A DNA stretch of 43,032 bases from Bacteroidales bacterium (GCA_003141895.1 PLNT01000020.1:1-43032), one strand, 5' to 3'; numbered from the stretch's first letter, positions 1 through 8,556 are shown. Notes: generated from the sequence alone by a model not told the origin. Translations and numbers: made by a program.

Positions 1-564
1 ACTACAATATATAATAACAGTGCTCCAATTCCTCTCATAACTGATGGCACGCAATGGATGAATGCACCCGCGGATGCTTACTGTTGGATGTTTAATAATG
101 AAACTACATACAAACCGTTATATGGTGCTATATACAACTGGTTTGCAGTCAAGACAGGGAATTTATGTCCTACCGGCTGGCATGTGCCAACTGATGTGGA
201 ATACCAGACACTTGAACAATTCCTTGGAATGGATCCATCGCAGTTATCACTTTATGAATGGCGTGGTACTGACCAGGGAAGTCAGATGAAAAGCACTACC
301 GGATGGGCCACAGGAATGAATGGTACAAATACAAGCGGGTGGTCAGCTCTTCCCGGAGGTTACCGTTATGGTGGAAGCGGTGTCTTCAATGACGTCGGAA
401 ACCTGTCGTACTGGTGGACTTCAGATGATGGAGGATCAACAACTGATGCAATATACAGGAGACTCGATGGAGCTGACAAAGTAACGGGATTAATTGTGAA
501 CCAGGTTTACAGAAATGGGGTCCTGAAACAGGGAGGAAAATATGTAAGATGTATGAAAAATTAG
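1..564 (+). CDS. FISUMP-domain protein, 5'-truncated by the window edge
   Basis: The frame is open from base 1, so the true start lies upstream; an internal ATG at 58 is not a credible start because coding similarity runs through it. The visible 187 residues contain the features of the Fibrobacter succinogenes major paralogous (FISUMP) domain: YGAIYNWFAV, CPTGWHVPTDVE, the glycine-rich LPGGYRYGGSG stretch, the YWWTSDD segment and the terminal YVRCMKN. Such proteins are normally secreted or lipid-anchored in Bacteroidota and their function is unknown. The missing N-terminus would tell whether this one is a lipoprotein, like its distant paralogue at 34573-35229. It lies 39 bp upstream of the next plus-strand gene. 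Confidence 0.85.
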   Translation, partial: TTIYNNSAPIPLITDGTQWMNAPADAYCWMFNNETTYKPLYGAIYNWFAVKTGNLCPTGWHVPTDVEYQTLEQFLGMDPSQLSLYEWRGTDQGSQMKSTTGWATGMNGTNTSGWSALPGGYRYGGSGVFNDVGNLSYWWTSDDGGSTTDAIYRRLDGADKVTGLIVNQVYRNGVLKQGGKYVRCMKN

Positions 565-603
565 AACACATTTTCACTTCAACTGTTTAATGTTTAAACA
601 ACA

Positions 604-1320
604 ATGAAGAAAATAGTATTTCTGCATCACAGTACCGGTATGAGTATCTGGCTCGGAAAATCCAACAGGTATTTATATAAGTTAACCAGGAAGGGTGATG
701 TCCAAAAGTTCTTTGCCGGATACAATCAGGGAAATAATAAGAATTATGAAATAAAGGAGGTCGCATTTCCTAAATCCTCGCCATACGGCTGGAATAATTA
801 CCCGTACGATTATTATAACATCTGGGTAAAGAATGCCGGAGAACAATCCTTTATGGAGGAACCAACCCTTGAAATGCTAACCAAAGAATATGACGTAATT
901 GTTTTTAAGCATTGTTTCCCGGTAAGCAGAATTTCAGAAGATACAGGTGCTCCGGATATTAATTCAGATGTAAAGAAGGTTGAGAATTATAAATTACAGT
1001 ATGATTCACTCAAGAAAAAAATGCATGAATTTCCCAATACAAAGTTTATTGTCTGGACTCCTGTGGTATGTACAAAAAATCAGATAACGGAAGATGAAGC
1101 CAAAAGAACACATCAGTTCTATGAATGGATGATGAATGATTGGAATGAGAAAGGCGACAACATTTATATCTGGGATTATTATAAGCTTCAGACAGAAGGG
1201 AATTTGTATTTACCTGATAAAAATGCTTCAGATCCAAATAACTCTCATCCAAACGCAGAATTTTCGGCGAAAGTTGCACCGCTTTTCTGTAAATATATAA
1301 TTGATACTATTGAATCTTAA
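604..1320 (+). CDS. SGNH-like putative esterase with an HHSTG block I
   Basis: A 238-residue protein without a signal peptide. The N-terminus reads IVFLHHSTG (Ser10), in the position where SGNH/GDSL hydrolases carry GDS. Near the C-terminus DPNNSHPN (Asp210, His215) resembles the catalytic D-x(n)-H block V. An alternation of beta strands (YDVIVFKHC, KFIVWTPVV, IYIWDYY) fits an alpha/beta/alpha flavodoxin-like fold. If the assignment is right it would act on an acyl ester, plausibly acetyl groups of the neighbouring polysaccharide; this is inference from motif and context. It is followed by an acyltransferase gene 37 bp downstream, an attractive add/remove pair. The family cannot be named with certainty from sequence inspection. 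Confidence 0.6.
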   Translation: MKKIVFLHHSTGMSIWLGKSNRYLYKLTRKGDVQKFFAGYNQGNNKNYEIKEVAFPKSSPYGWNNYPYDYYNIWVKNAGEQSFMEEPTLEMLTKEYDVIVFKHCFPVSRISEDTGAPDINSDVKKVENYKLQYDSLKKKMHEFPNTKFIVWTPVVCTKNQITEDEAKRTHQFYEWMMNDWNEKGDNIYIWDYYKLQTEGNLYLPDKNASDPNNSHPNAEFSAKVAPLFCKYIIDTIES

Positions 1321-1357
1321 CCTGAATTAATTTCCCCCAACTTTATAAAACAGACAT

Positions 1358-1891
1358 ATGCAGTTAGCTAACATTGTGAATCGTTTTCAATTAATGATTC
1401 TGAAGAAAGCATCTACAAAAAGGAAAGTTAAGTATCTGCGCAGGCAAGGTATGAAGATTGGGGAAGGTTGCCGGTTAAATACAATGTCATTTTCCACAGA
1501 ACCTTATCTGATTGAAATCGGAAATCATGTGGCAATTGCCGGAGGCTCTGAAATAATAACTCATGATGGAGCTATCTGGTCCTTCGGGGAAGATTTTCCA
1601 AATGCTGACGTTTTCGGCAAAGTAATTATTGGTAATAATGTTTTCATCGGAGATAACTGTACAATTCTTCCAAATACGGTTATCGGCGACAATAGTGTGG
1701 TTGGTGCAGGAAGTGTCTTGAGAGGAAAATTTCCTGAGAATTCAGTGATTGTAGGGAATCCGGCAAAAGTAGTTCTGAAGACAAGTATGATAAAATTTCT
1801 CTATACTCAAAATCAGGGATTGCTCAGAACAGCGGATATACCTGACTCTAAAAAAGCTAAAATCATTAAGAAGCATTTTGGGATAGAATAA
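1358..1891 (+). CDS. Left-handed beta-helix acyltransferase (hexapeptide repeat)
   Basis: 177 residues with a run of hexapeptide repeats (IGNHVAI, IGNNVFIGDNCTI, IGDNSVVGAGSVL) and the closing IVGNPAKVV, typical of the WbbJ/LacA/NodL acetyltransferase superfamily. His69 in the loop THDG lies where the catalytic histidine of these enzymes is found. Such enzymes use acetyl-CoA or another acyl-CoA to O-acylate a sugar in the cytoplasm. The position at the edge of a polysaccharide locus and next to an SGNH-like gene suggests decoration of glycan subunits. The C-terminal ~35 residues (YTQNQGLLRTADIP onward) extend beyond the repeat domain. The donor and acceptor cannot be deduced. Confidence 0.88.
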   Translation: MQLANIVNRFQLMILKKASTKRKVKYLRRQGMKIGEGCRLNTMSFSTEPYLIEIGNHVAIAGGSEIITHDGAIWSFGEDFPNADVFGKVIIGNNVFIGDNCTILPNTVIGDNSVVGAGSVLRGKFPENSVIVGNPAKVVLKTSMIKFLYTQNQGLLRTADIPDSKKAKIIKKHFGIE

Positions 1892-1980
1892 CCCCCTGCC
1901 GATTGGCGATTGTGAGGATGTAGCCTTGAAACTGTTCCATAAGAGACTGAATTTTTTCAAGTTTATTTACCCCCTTCCCT

Positions 1981-2047
1981 CCCGATAGCCATCGGGACTT
2001 CCCCCAAGGGGGAAGTAGCAGTACAAACCTTTCCCCCTTGGGGGAAA
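1981..2047. repeat. Cluster of three palindromes, MITE-like intergenic repeat / bidirectional terminator
   Basis: Three adjacent inverted repeats occupy the 241-bp gap between convergent genes: CCCGAT-agcc-ATCGGG (1981-1996), ACTTCCCCC-aa-GGGGGAAGT (1997-2016) and TTTCCCCC-tt-GGGGGAAA (2030-2047). The last two have similar CCCCC/GGGGG arms, so they can also pair with each other. Sequences of the type CCCGATAGC(T/C)ATCGGG are common dispersed intergenic elements in Bacteroidota. It could serve as a bidirectional terminator; mobility is inferred only from composition and palindromic structure. Confidence 0.6.
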
Positions 2048-2132
2048 ATGAAAGGGAGTAAAAAGGTAAAAGAAAGGCTGAATATGTTAGTTAAATTGTA
2101 AAGAATTAGACATATTCGAAGGCTACAGGTGA

Positions 2133-2552
2133 CTAATGGAGTATTATTCCCGCCTTTTCATCAGTATCTATTAACTCTATATTGATTCCGTATTTTGCCA
2201 GAAGGAAGGCAATATCATGGTTATTAAATGCTTCCCCTTTCTGAGGTGGAACAAGTGTTAACAATCCTTTATCCCTTAATTCTTTTAAATTCTCATTAAC
2301 ATCATCACATTTAAAACACAGGTGATGAAATCCTCCACCCTTATTAACAAAATTCGTAAGCGACTGATTGCCTTCCACCGGTTCAATAAGTTTTATCGTA
2401 ATGCTGTTTTCCTTTTTCAGAAAAGTCACTTTCACCTTCTGGAGTGAGTTTATAACAATTTCCGTCATCTGCTTATAGCCGAATACACGGTCCCAATAAG
2501 CAATTCCTTCAGGCAGATTCTTAACTGCAAAACAAATGTGATCAATGTTCAT
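2133..2552 (-). CDS. VOC-fold protein, methylmalonyl-CoA epimerase-like
   Basis: A 139-residue vicinal-oxygen-chelate protein with two beta-alpha-beta-beta-beta modules. The starts MNIDHICFAVKNL and GFHHLCFKCDDV supply conserved histidines, and IELIDT supplies the C-terminal glutamate, as in glyoxalase I and methylmalonyl-CoA epimerase. It is the last gene of the polysaccharide operon, and its ATG overlaps the preceding stop as ATGA (2549-2552), indicating translational coupling. VOC proteins in such loci are seldom characterised. A role in processing an acyl-CoA or another modified intermediate, perhaps with the CapK-like enzyme upstream, is conjecture. Confidence 0.8.
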   Translation of the reverse strand: MNIDHICFAVKNLPEGIAYWDRVFGYKQMTEIVINSLQKVKVTFLKKENSITIKLIEPVEGNQSLTNFVNKGGGFHHLCFKCDDVNENLKELRDKGLLTLVPPQKGEAFNNHDIAFLLAKYGINIELIDTDEKAGIILH

Positions 2553-3778
2553 ACTGGTATTTTATTACTGACAGTTGATACCTCCGTTTCATTAAAAAGG
2601 ATCCGGGTATAGAAACCTATTAACTTATCCTTCTCATATTCCCATGAAAGCTCATTCAGCACCCTGCTATACCCAAGATTACCCATTTTGATTCTGAGCT
2701 CAGCATCATCTATCAATTGAATTATCTTATTTGCAAAATCGTGGGTATCACCGTTTAAAGCGTACAATGAAGCTTCCTGTGCCGAGAATCTTCCTTCTTT
2801 CAGATCATATTGAACGACAGGCTTTTTCAGAGCCATATACTCCATGATCTTATTCATAGTTGAAAGATTATTCATCTCTGTTGGCTTGTCAGGATTTACG
2901 CATATATCAGAAGAATTCAGCACGGCAATCATTAAATCGTCGGGGACTCTTCCATAAAAATCCACAAATTCATTCAATCCCTGCACGGCAGTCAATTGTT
3001 TCATCTTTTCGAGGTCGCTGCCACCCCCCACTATTGCGAACTGAATATCACTTCTTTGTGAAACAATGAATTTTACACTTTCGAGTAAAAGATCGATGCC
3101 CTCCTGCTCTCCTATCACACCAACATAACCAACAAGATATTTTCTTCCTTTGAAAAACTGTTTATCGGGGGCCAGCAATTTAAGCCGGTCGAGCTTTGGT
3201 CCGCTTCTTATAACCTGAATTTTATCTTCATCCATTTTCCCCCGTCTTATCGCTATTTCTTTGTAAGATTCATTTGTGGCAATACTGAAATTGGCTGTAA
3301 GAAAAGTAAGCCTTTCAAAAAAGATCATCATTTTATAAAAAAATCCTTTTTTACTGAATTTTGCAAAGTACAATTCAGGGTTAATATCGTGATGATCAAA
3401 TACATATTTTACACCGAATATCTTGAACCAAAGGGCAACAAGAAAAATCAAATCGGGTGGGTTACAACCGTGGATTACATGAAATCTTTTTTTGAAATAT
3501 ATTTTCCAGCTTAGGACAAACTCCCAGAACAATGCAGTAGTGTATTCGAGAAAGTAGCCAAAGGCTCCTCTTGCTTCAAGAGGAAGAGAATGGCGGTATA
3601 TTTCTATGCCATTTATAACCTCAAAAGAGGACATATATCCCTTCATTTTGGGGCAAATGATACTTACCTCAGCCCCATTTTCTTTTAAAGTTGATGCTTC
3701 CTGCCAGACCCTTCTGTCAAATGGGACCGGAAGATTTTCGACAATTATCAGAATGTGCTTATTTTGAAAAGATCTCAT
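2549..3778 (-). CDS. Glycosyltransferase family 4
   Basis: 409 residues with a GT-B fold. The N-terminal Rossmann half begins with ILIIVENLPVPFDRRVWQEA, a common start of GT4 enzymes in Bacteroidota surface-glycan loci. The C-terminal half contains VGYVGVIGEQEGIDLLLE and the donor-binding segment NKIMEYMALKKPVV, a degenerate EX7E region. These enzymes transfer a sugar from a nucleotide donor with retention of configuration at the inner membrane. The gene lies two bases downstream of the GDP-mannose dehydrogenase stop-start junction, so a uronic-acid donor is possible but not shown. Two hydrophobic stretches (around residues 115-165) suggest membrane association. Confidence 0.92.
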   Translation of the reverse strand: MRSFQNKHILIIVENLPVPFDRRVWQEASTLKENGAEVSIICPKMKGYMSSFEVINGIEIYRHSLPLEARGAFGYFLEYTTALFWEFVLSWKIYFKKRFHVIHGCNPPDLIFLVALWFKIFGVKYVFDHHDINPELYFAKFSKKGFFYKMMIFFERLTFLTANFSIATNESYKEIAIRRGKMDEDKIQVIRSGPKLDRLKLLAPDKQFFKGRKYLVGYVGVIGEQEGIDLLLESVKFIVSQRSDIQFAIVGGGSDLEKMKQLTAVQGLNEFVDFYGRVPDDLMIAVLNSSDICVNPDKPTEMNNLSTMNKIMEYMALKKPVVQYDLKEGRFSAQEASLYALNGDTHDFANKIIQLIDDAELRIKMGNLGYSRVLNELSWEYEKDKLIGFYTRILFNETEVSTVSNKIPV

Positions 3779-3780
3779 TT

Positions 3781-5088
3781 TTACCAGTTTATTCCGATAT
3801 AATTATTCTTGGTTAATAATGCTTCATCCAACCTGACGAAATCAATAATTAGTTTATCATCTATTCCATGGACCAGATCGCGGAATTCCGGTTCCTTAGT
3901 GTTAATTACCACTATGTCACAATCATGGACTAATTTCACCGGATCATTTACAAGCAGACTCGACAAATGCGGAATACGGGAATCGATATAATCCTTGTTC
4001 GTTCCCGTAAGCATAGCAAGATTTATATTCTTATCATAAATACCTATGTTACATCCTTTACCAAGTAAAGCTTCAATTATGCTTACTGTCGGACTATTTC
4101 TCAGGTCATCCGTTCCTGCTTTAAAGCTTAATCCGAGGAATCCCAGTCTTTTATTATTGTATTTGAATATTAGTTTTATAGCACGCTGTATCTGAATTTC
4201 ATTTGTTCTGTTGATACTTTCTATCAGGGGCACTTCAACATAAAGATCGTGTGCCAGGGTCTGAAGTCCTTTCAGGTCTTTCGGCAAACAAGAGCCTCCA
4301 AATGCAAAGCCCGGCTTAAAATAATATGGTGATATGTTAAGCTGTTTGTCTTTGCAGAATATTTCCATCACTTTATGAGAATCAATTCCCAATTCGGCAC
4401 AAATATTTCCGACTTCATTACCAAAAGAGATCTTAAGTGCATGATAGGTATTATTGATATACTTCATAATCTCTGCAGTTTTAAGATCGGTAATTATGAT
4501 TTCCGCAGGTAATTGCCTGTAGAGTTCTGCCACCTTTTCTGCGGCCACCGGATTATCTGAGCCGATAAGTGTAAGCGGAGGGTTATAATAGTCATGTACA
4601 GCAGTTCCCTCCCTCAGAAACTCCGGATTATCAACAATTGCAAAATCTACATTCCGTTTTTTTCCTGAGATTTTTTCAATTTCAGCAGCAACTTTGTCAC
4701 ATGTACCTGGCATGATTGTCGACCTTATTGCGATAATATGAAAAGAGGATTTATTGCGCAATGCTACCCCAATATTCTCAGCCACTTTAAAAATAAACTG
4801 CAGATTTAAATGACCCTTTTCTGAGCTCGGGGTACCAACAGCAATTATTGATATATCTGAACCTGAAATAGCTTCTGCAACATTGTCTGTTGCGGAAATG
4901 TGACCTGCTGATCTTTGTTCAGCTATTATCGTATCAACTTCTTTTTCAATTATTGTTGCTTTTCCTGAGTTTATCTGATTAATCTTAGCAGGATTTGTAT
5001 CCACACCAATTACATAATGTCCGTTTTTTGCCAGGCATCCGAGGCTGACACAGCCTACATATCCAAGACCGAAAATGCTAATATTCAT
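3781..5088 (-). CDS. algD: GDP-mannose 6-dehydrogenase (AlgD-like)
   Basis: 435 residues of the UDP-glucose/GDP-mannose dehydrogenase family: NAD-binding GLGYVG (residues 7-12), VGTPSSEKG, NPEFLREGTA, and the catalytic motif FGGSCLPKD with Cys267. The stretch NISPYYFKPGFAFGGSC and the later GLSFKAGTDDLRNSP match my recollection of Pseudomonas AlgD more closely than UDP-glucose or UDP-ManNAc dehydrogenases. The reaction oxidises GDP-mannose twice with NAD+ to GDP-mannuronate. This implies a mannuronate-containing polymer or a derived uronic acid. Neighbours are a GT4 downstream and a heparinase-fold gene immediately upstream (one base apart). GDP-mannose synthesis genes must lie elsewhere. A UDP-sugar substrate remains a less likely alternative. 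Confidence 0.85.
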   Translation of the reverse strand: MNISIFGLGYVGCVSLGCLAKNGHYVIGVDTNPAKINQINSGKATIIEKEVDTIIAEQRSAGHISATDNVAEAISGSDISIIAVGTPSSEKGHLNLQFIFKVAENIGVALRNKSSFHIIAIRSTIMPGTCDKVAAEIEKISGKKRNVDFAIVDNPEFLREGTAVHDYYNPPLTLIGSDNPVAAEKVAELYRQLPAEIIITDLKTAEIMKYINNTYHALKISFGNEVGNICAELGIDSHKVMEIFCKDKQLNISPYYFKPGFAFGGSCLPKDLKGLQTLAHDLYVEVPLIESINRTNEIQIQRAIKLIFKYNNKRLGFLGLSFKAGTDDLRNSPTVSIIEALLGKGCNIGIYDKNINLAMLTGTNKDYIDSRIPHLSSLLVNDPVKLVHDCDIVVINTKEPEFRDLVHGIDDKLIIDFVRLDEALLTKNNYIGINW

Positions 5089-5089
5089 G

Positions 5090-7027
5090 TTATTTAATCT
5101 TAATTATAAATTTAAAAGATGTTGTGCATTCTATTTGAGTTTTACAGTAAATCACATTCGTGGGTTCTTTTTTCAGAAAGGATCCGGAATACCATCCAAG
5201 AATTTGAGGATTTAACTGACCTTTTATTATCTCCGAATGAAGTTTATCGTCCAGAAAAAACTCTGTTGTTCTGATGTTATCTTTCGTAATCAGAAAACAA
5301 TTTTCTGCTGTTCTGACAACTGACATATCGGGATGAATATGAAATGGAATCTCAAGTTCCACTTTCCTGTTTTTCGTTACAATTAAGGTGTCGAGAATTT
5401 GAAATTCGCTTTTAAATCTGTCAAACACGATATCACGGATGTGCTGAACACCTTCCTTCAGATATCCGTTATGCGTTGCCCTGACGTGATCGGTAATTTT
5501 ATTTACTTCCAGATCTATTACACTGGATTTATATTTTTTAATCCATAGCGTGGGCCCTCCGTTTACTGCCTGATCTTTGTCGTTTACACGAATTGTATTG
5601 TGCGCGAGGGTACCTATAAAATAACTTCTCCATTCAGGTTCGGTATGATAAGTATAGGTTCCGGGATCAATGAAAACAGGCTGACCGTCAATATTTAAAG
5701 TAAACGACAAGGCATCTGCATGTCCATGAGCTGCAATTGACAGGAAGCCAAGCGGAGCAGCGTCAAAATGCAAATAAATTTCTTCGTTATCCTGCCTTTT
5801 GCGAAATATGAAATGGCCTTCCCCGGCATAAAACCTTGAACCTTCAGCGTTTTTAACCTCAGGAATTGATTCATATATCTTCTTCCCCTCATTCCCGAAC
5901 AGAAGTTGATTTTTCATATCAAATCCGTTGCTTTTGGATTTAAATTCCGGATTGCTGAACAGAATAGCTGCGGATGTCAAAAGTGATTGGAAATTATTTA
6001 CTTTTTTATCAAAATCGAGTAAGAAACACCTTCCATCATCCTCATCGCCATATTTTGGAAAATTCCCTTTGCAGTCGAGAAGATCATAAATATAGCAGAA
6101 GATTTTAAAAAGACGCTGTTTGTAACGGTCAGAAAAAGCGTTCCCGGTTTTTTCTCCGATGATGAATGTCAACAGGAAAAAATCAGTAATAAACTGAATA
6201 TATTCAGCTGCCTCTTCTTTATTTATACCCTCTTTAGAATGCTGTTTGATTATTTCCCTTTCCAGACCGCTTTGTGAATATTTTAACCATTTTTTTGATT
6301 CTTTGAAGTTCCATTTTGAGGAAGCGACAAACAGACCGGCATATTCAGATATCAGATGGTTATTTGCAGATGAATATTTTGAAGGATTATTGTAAGAATA
6401 AATGCAATGTTTCTTTATCAGTGGCAGCCATTCATTTTGAACGAATCCATTAAATTCAGAATTATGGGTCATAAGATTCTCGGCTTCCAGGATTTCCCAG
6501 CAAAGAAACCATGTTATCAGTCTTAGGTTGATCTCAATATTGCTGTACCAGTTGACTCCTGCAAGAAAAGGATTCTGAGCAATCCATGATCTATTAATTT
6601 GAATAAAAAGATCTAAATCCTGCTGGTTCATTGCTGACTTGTAATTAATACAAATTCCGGTTAAAAACTGAAGGCGGTTTATTTCCCATACATATTTTGC
6701 AGAAAGATCAGGATTTTTCCGGATATTAATTTTCCTGTAAAAGTAAGACTTGAAGATTTCACCAGATAAGATGTCCTTCTGCCATTTGATTTCAGCAGGG
6801 TTATGAAAGTTGAAATGAGTCCCAAAAATATCCAGAGAATAAGGAATTGCACCAGGTTCACCGATTTCAATTCCAAGTATATCTCTTATCGAATCAATTT
6901 TTTCTGACTTGAAATTGCCCTTTTGGGTGAATTTTTCCTCGAAATATCCCCTGATCTGCTGCAATACCCTGTAGTATATTTCACCCACAGACATTGTCAT
7001 TAACCTGTTAATATACCAGTTATTCAT
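5090..7027 (-). CDS. Heparinase II/III family protein
   Basis: 645 residues. The N-terminal all-alpha toroid region has WYSNIEINLRL and NNHLISEYAGLF (222-233). The C-terminal beta-sandwich region has the signature AHGHADALSF (433-442), FIDPGTYTY (452-460) and GTLAHNTIRV (472-481). This is the heparinase II/III-like fold shared with alginate and heparin lyases. No signal peptide is visible; the N-terminus (RLMTMSVGEIYYRVLQQIRG) is the charged, amphipathic type usual for the family members encoded inside exopolysaccharide operons. A lyase acting on uronic-acid linkages is consistent with the adjacent GDP-mannose dehydrogenase, but these biosynthetic-locus members are poorly characterised and might instead modify or epimerise the chain. 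Confidence 0.85.
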   Translation of the reverse strand: MNNWYINRLMTMSVGEIYYRVLQQIRGYFEEKFTQKGNFKSEKIDSIRDILGIEIGEPGAIPYSLDIFGTHFNFHNPAEIKWQKDILSGEIFKSYFYRKINIRKNPDLSAKYVWEINRLQFLTGICINYKSAMNQQDLDLFIQINRSWIAQNPFLAGVNWYSNIEINLRLITWFLCWEILEAENLMTHNSEFNGFVQNEWLPLIKKHCIYSYNNPSKYSSANNHLISEYAGLFVASSKWNFKESKKWLKYSQSGLEREIIKQHSKEGINKEEAAEYIQFITDFFLLTFIIGEKTGNAFSDRYKQRLFKIFCYIYDLLDCKGNFPKYGDEDDGRCFLLDFDKKVNNFQSLLTSAAILFSNPEFKSKSNGFDMKNQLLFGNEGKKIYESIPEVKNAEGSRFYAGEGHFIFRKRQDNEEIYLHFDAAPLGFLSIAAHGHADALSFTLNIDGQPVFIDPGTYTYHTEPEWRSYFIGTLAHNTIRVNDKDQAVNGGPTLWIKKYKSSVIDLEVNKITDHVRATHNGYLKEGVQHIRDIVFDRFKSEFQILDTLIVTKNRKVELEIPFHIHPDMSVVRTAENCFLITKDNIRTTEFFLDDKLHSEIIKGQLNPQILGWYSGSFLKKEPTNVIYCKTQIECTTSFKFIIKIK

Positions 7028-7063
7028 CAGAAGGAATTTGAAGTCTGTAACACCATATTTCTA

Positions 7064-7189
7064 TTATTCGTTCCCAACATAGGAAATGTACTTTTGAAAT
7101 TTACCACGCTGTGTTAAAATCAGATTGTCAACTACTTTGATATCTATATCAATTATGCCATTAGTTTGAAAATCAATTTCTTTTTTCAT
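7064..7189 (-). CDS. Possible 41-residue small ORF, unknown
   Basis: In the 185-bp gap between the CapK-like and heparinase-like genes, the minus strand reads ATG to TAA for 41 residues, beginning MKKEIDFQTNGIIDIDIK and ending KYISYVGNE. It has the operon's orientation and normal composition, is charged, and shows no signal peptide, membrane segment or cysteine. Elsewhere in the operon the gaps are mostly under 50 bp, so an extra gene here is plausible. It could equally be a chance ORF or the remnant of a larger gene. I recognise no family. Confidence 0.3.
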   Translation of the reverse strand: MKKEIDFQTNGIIDIDIKVVDNLILTQRGKFQKYISYVGNE

Positions 7190-7212
7190 TGTATTAACTC
7201 TTTGTCAATCCA

Positions 7213-8553
7213 TTAAGATTGCTGGTTTCTTATATTATTGATAAACATCCGGTATTTCCCTGCCGGTGACAAAATCGGTTTATCTCCGATTTTAATCTCA
7301 AATTCAATGACACCTTTCATGTTTCTTTCAATCGCATTTTTGATGAAAGGTATTTCAGATTGATGAAAATCCTTATTTGGTACAATTAACAGTATAGCAT
7401 GACCTTTTTTCTCCTGAATAAATTGATAATTAGTCACATTCACAAGTATATCGCTCACAATATGTAAGGCAGTATTAGTTATTTTTTCGTTGTTAATCCC
7501 TACCAGGAAATCGTTGATATCCCTTCTTCCTGAAATGGAAATCATATTGCCGGCTGTGATCCTGCATGTATCATTTGTTTTATATCTTACAAATGGCATT
7601 GTTTTATTCATGAAGCCGGTTCCGATTATTTCAAAAACATCATCTTGCAGGTTCAATTTCTCCGTATAACCATAAAATGGATCAAATTGATATTCGCCAT
7701 GCTTAAATTCCTGGGCTATGACACATCTTTCAGTGTGTCCGTAGAATGTGATGGTTTTAATGTTAAAAAAGGATTCAACAAAAAGGCGTTCAGATTCATT
7801 TATGTTTTCTGATGTGAAGAATATACCCTTTAGTTGAAAATCAAGCGATTGACCTTTATCGTAGAGTAATTTTGCAAAATAATATATCGTCGAAAAATAT
7901 CCATTAAAATATGCAGGCTTTATTTCATTAATCTTATTCCGGTAAAGGTCAAGATTTTCTGCAGATAACTTAAAGGGCGAAAAGATTGTTTCGTTATTTA
8001 CGGGGTTAAGACTATAAAGTTTATCACCGAATCCGATACCCCTGAAAGTAACTACTTTGTCCTCAAACCGGTATCCGAGTTTACTTCTGTAATAATAAAT
8101 AAATGCAGTTTCCCTGAAGTAAGAATCATAATCCAGAAAAAAACTTAAAGGTTCACCCGTACTACCGCTTGTCTTTGTACTATAACTTCCTCCTCTTATT
8201 CTCTTAACTGACATAAGTTTATCTAAATTCTTGCGGATTAAATCCTTTGTCAAAAAAGGTATATTATTAATATCATCAAAAGAATTAACTTTTTCAGGTT
8301 TGAAATTGATGTTATTAAAAAGATCCGTATAGTATGGTACATTCTCATATGAATGGATCAGGATATTTTTCAGTTCATTTAATTGATATTCTTTAATAAA
8401 ATCAGGAGGCATGGTTTCCCGCTTCTGAAGAATATCGTAATATTTACGGAATTCTTCGTTAGTGATTAACTTATTGCGGATATAATGAGCCGTGACGTAC
8501 TTCAGGGATTCAGGCATCTTATCTCTGAGTCTTTTCAGGAACCGTTTATTCAT
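7213..8553 (-). CDS. CapK/PaaK-like adenylate-forming enzyme
   Basis: 446 residues resembling phenylacetate-CoA ligase and the capsular polysaccharide protein CapK. The ATP/AMP-binding P-loop TKTSGSTGEPL lies at 127-137, followed by the FYGHTERCV segment and MPFVRYKTNDTCRI, which occupy the places of the A5 and A8 core motifs. The C-terminal subdomain is short. Members activate a carboxylate as an acyl-adenylate, often then passing it to CoA. In surface-polysaccharide operons their substrate is generally unknown; here it might supply an acyl group for glycan decoration, or activate a uronate carboxyl. The N-terminal ~100 residues (NVPYYTDLFN, IPFLTKDLIR) are typical of the PaaK branch. Confidence 0.85.
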   Translation of the reverse strand: MNKRFLKRLRDKMPESLKYVTAHYIRNKLITNEEFRKYYDILQKRETMPPDFIKEYQLNELKNILIHSYENVPYYTDLFNNINFKPEKVNSFDDINNIPFLTKDLIRKNLDKLMSVKRIRGGSYSTKTSGSTGEPLSFFLDYDSYFRETAFIYYYRSKLGYRFEDKVVTFRGIGFGDKLYSLNPVNNETIFSPFKLSAENLDLYRNKINEIKPAYFNGYFSTIYYFAKLLYDKGQSLDFQLKGIFFTSENINESERLFVESFFNIKTITFYGHTERCVIAQEFKHGEYQFDPFYGYTEKLNLQDDVFEIIGTGFMNKTMPFVRYKTNDTCRITAGNMISISGRRDINDFLVGINNEKITNTALHIVSDILVNVTNYQFIQEKKGHAILLIVPNKDFHQSEIPFIKNAIERNMKGVIEFEIKIGDKPILSPAGKYRMFINNIRNQQS

Positions 8554-8556
8554 TTC

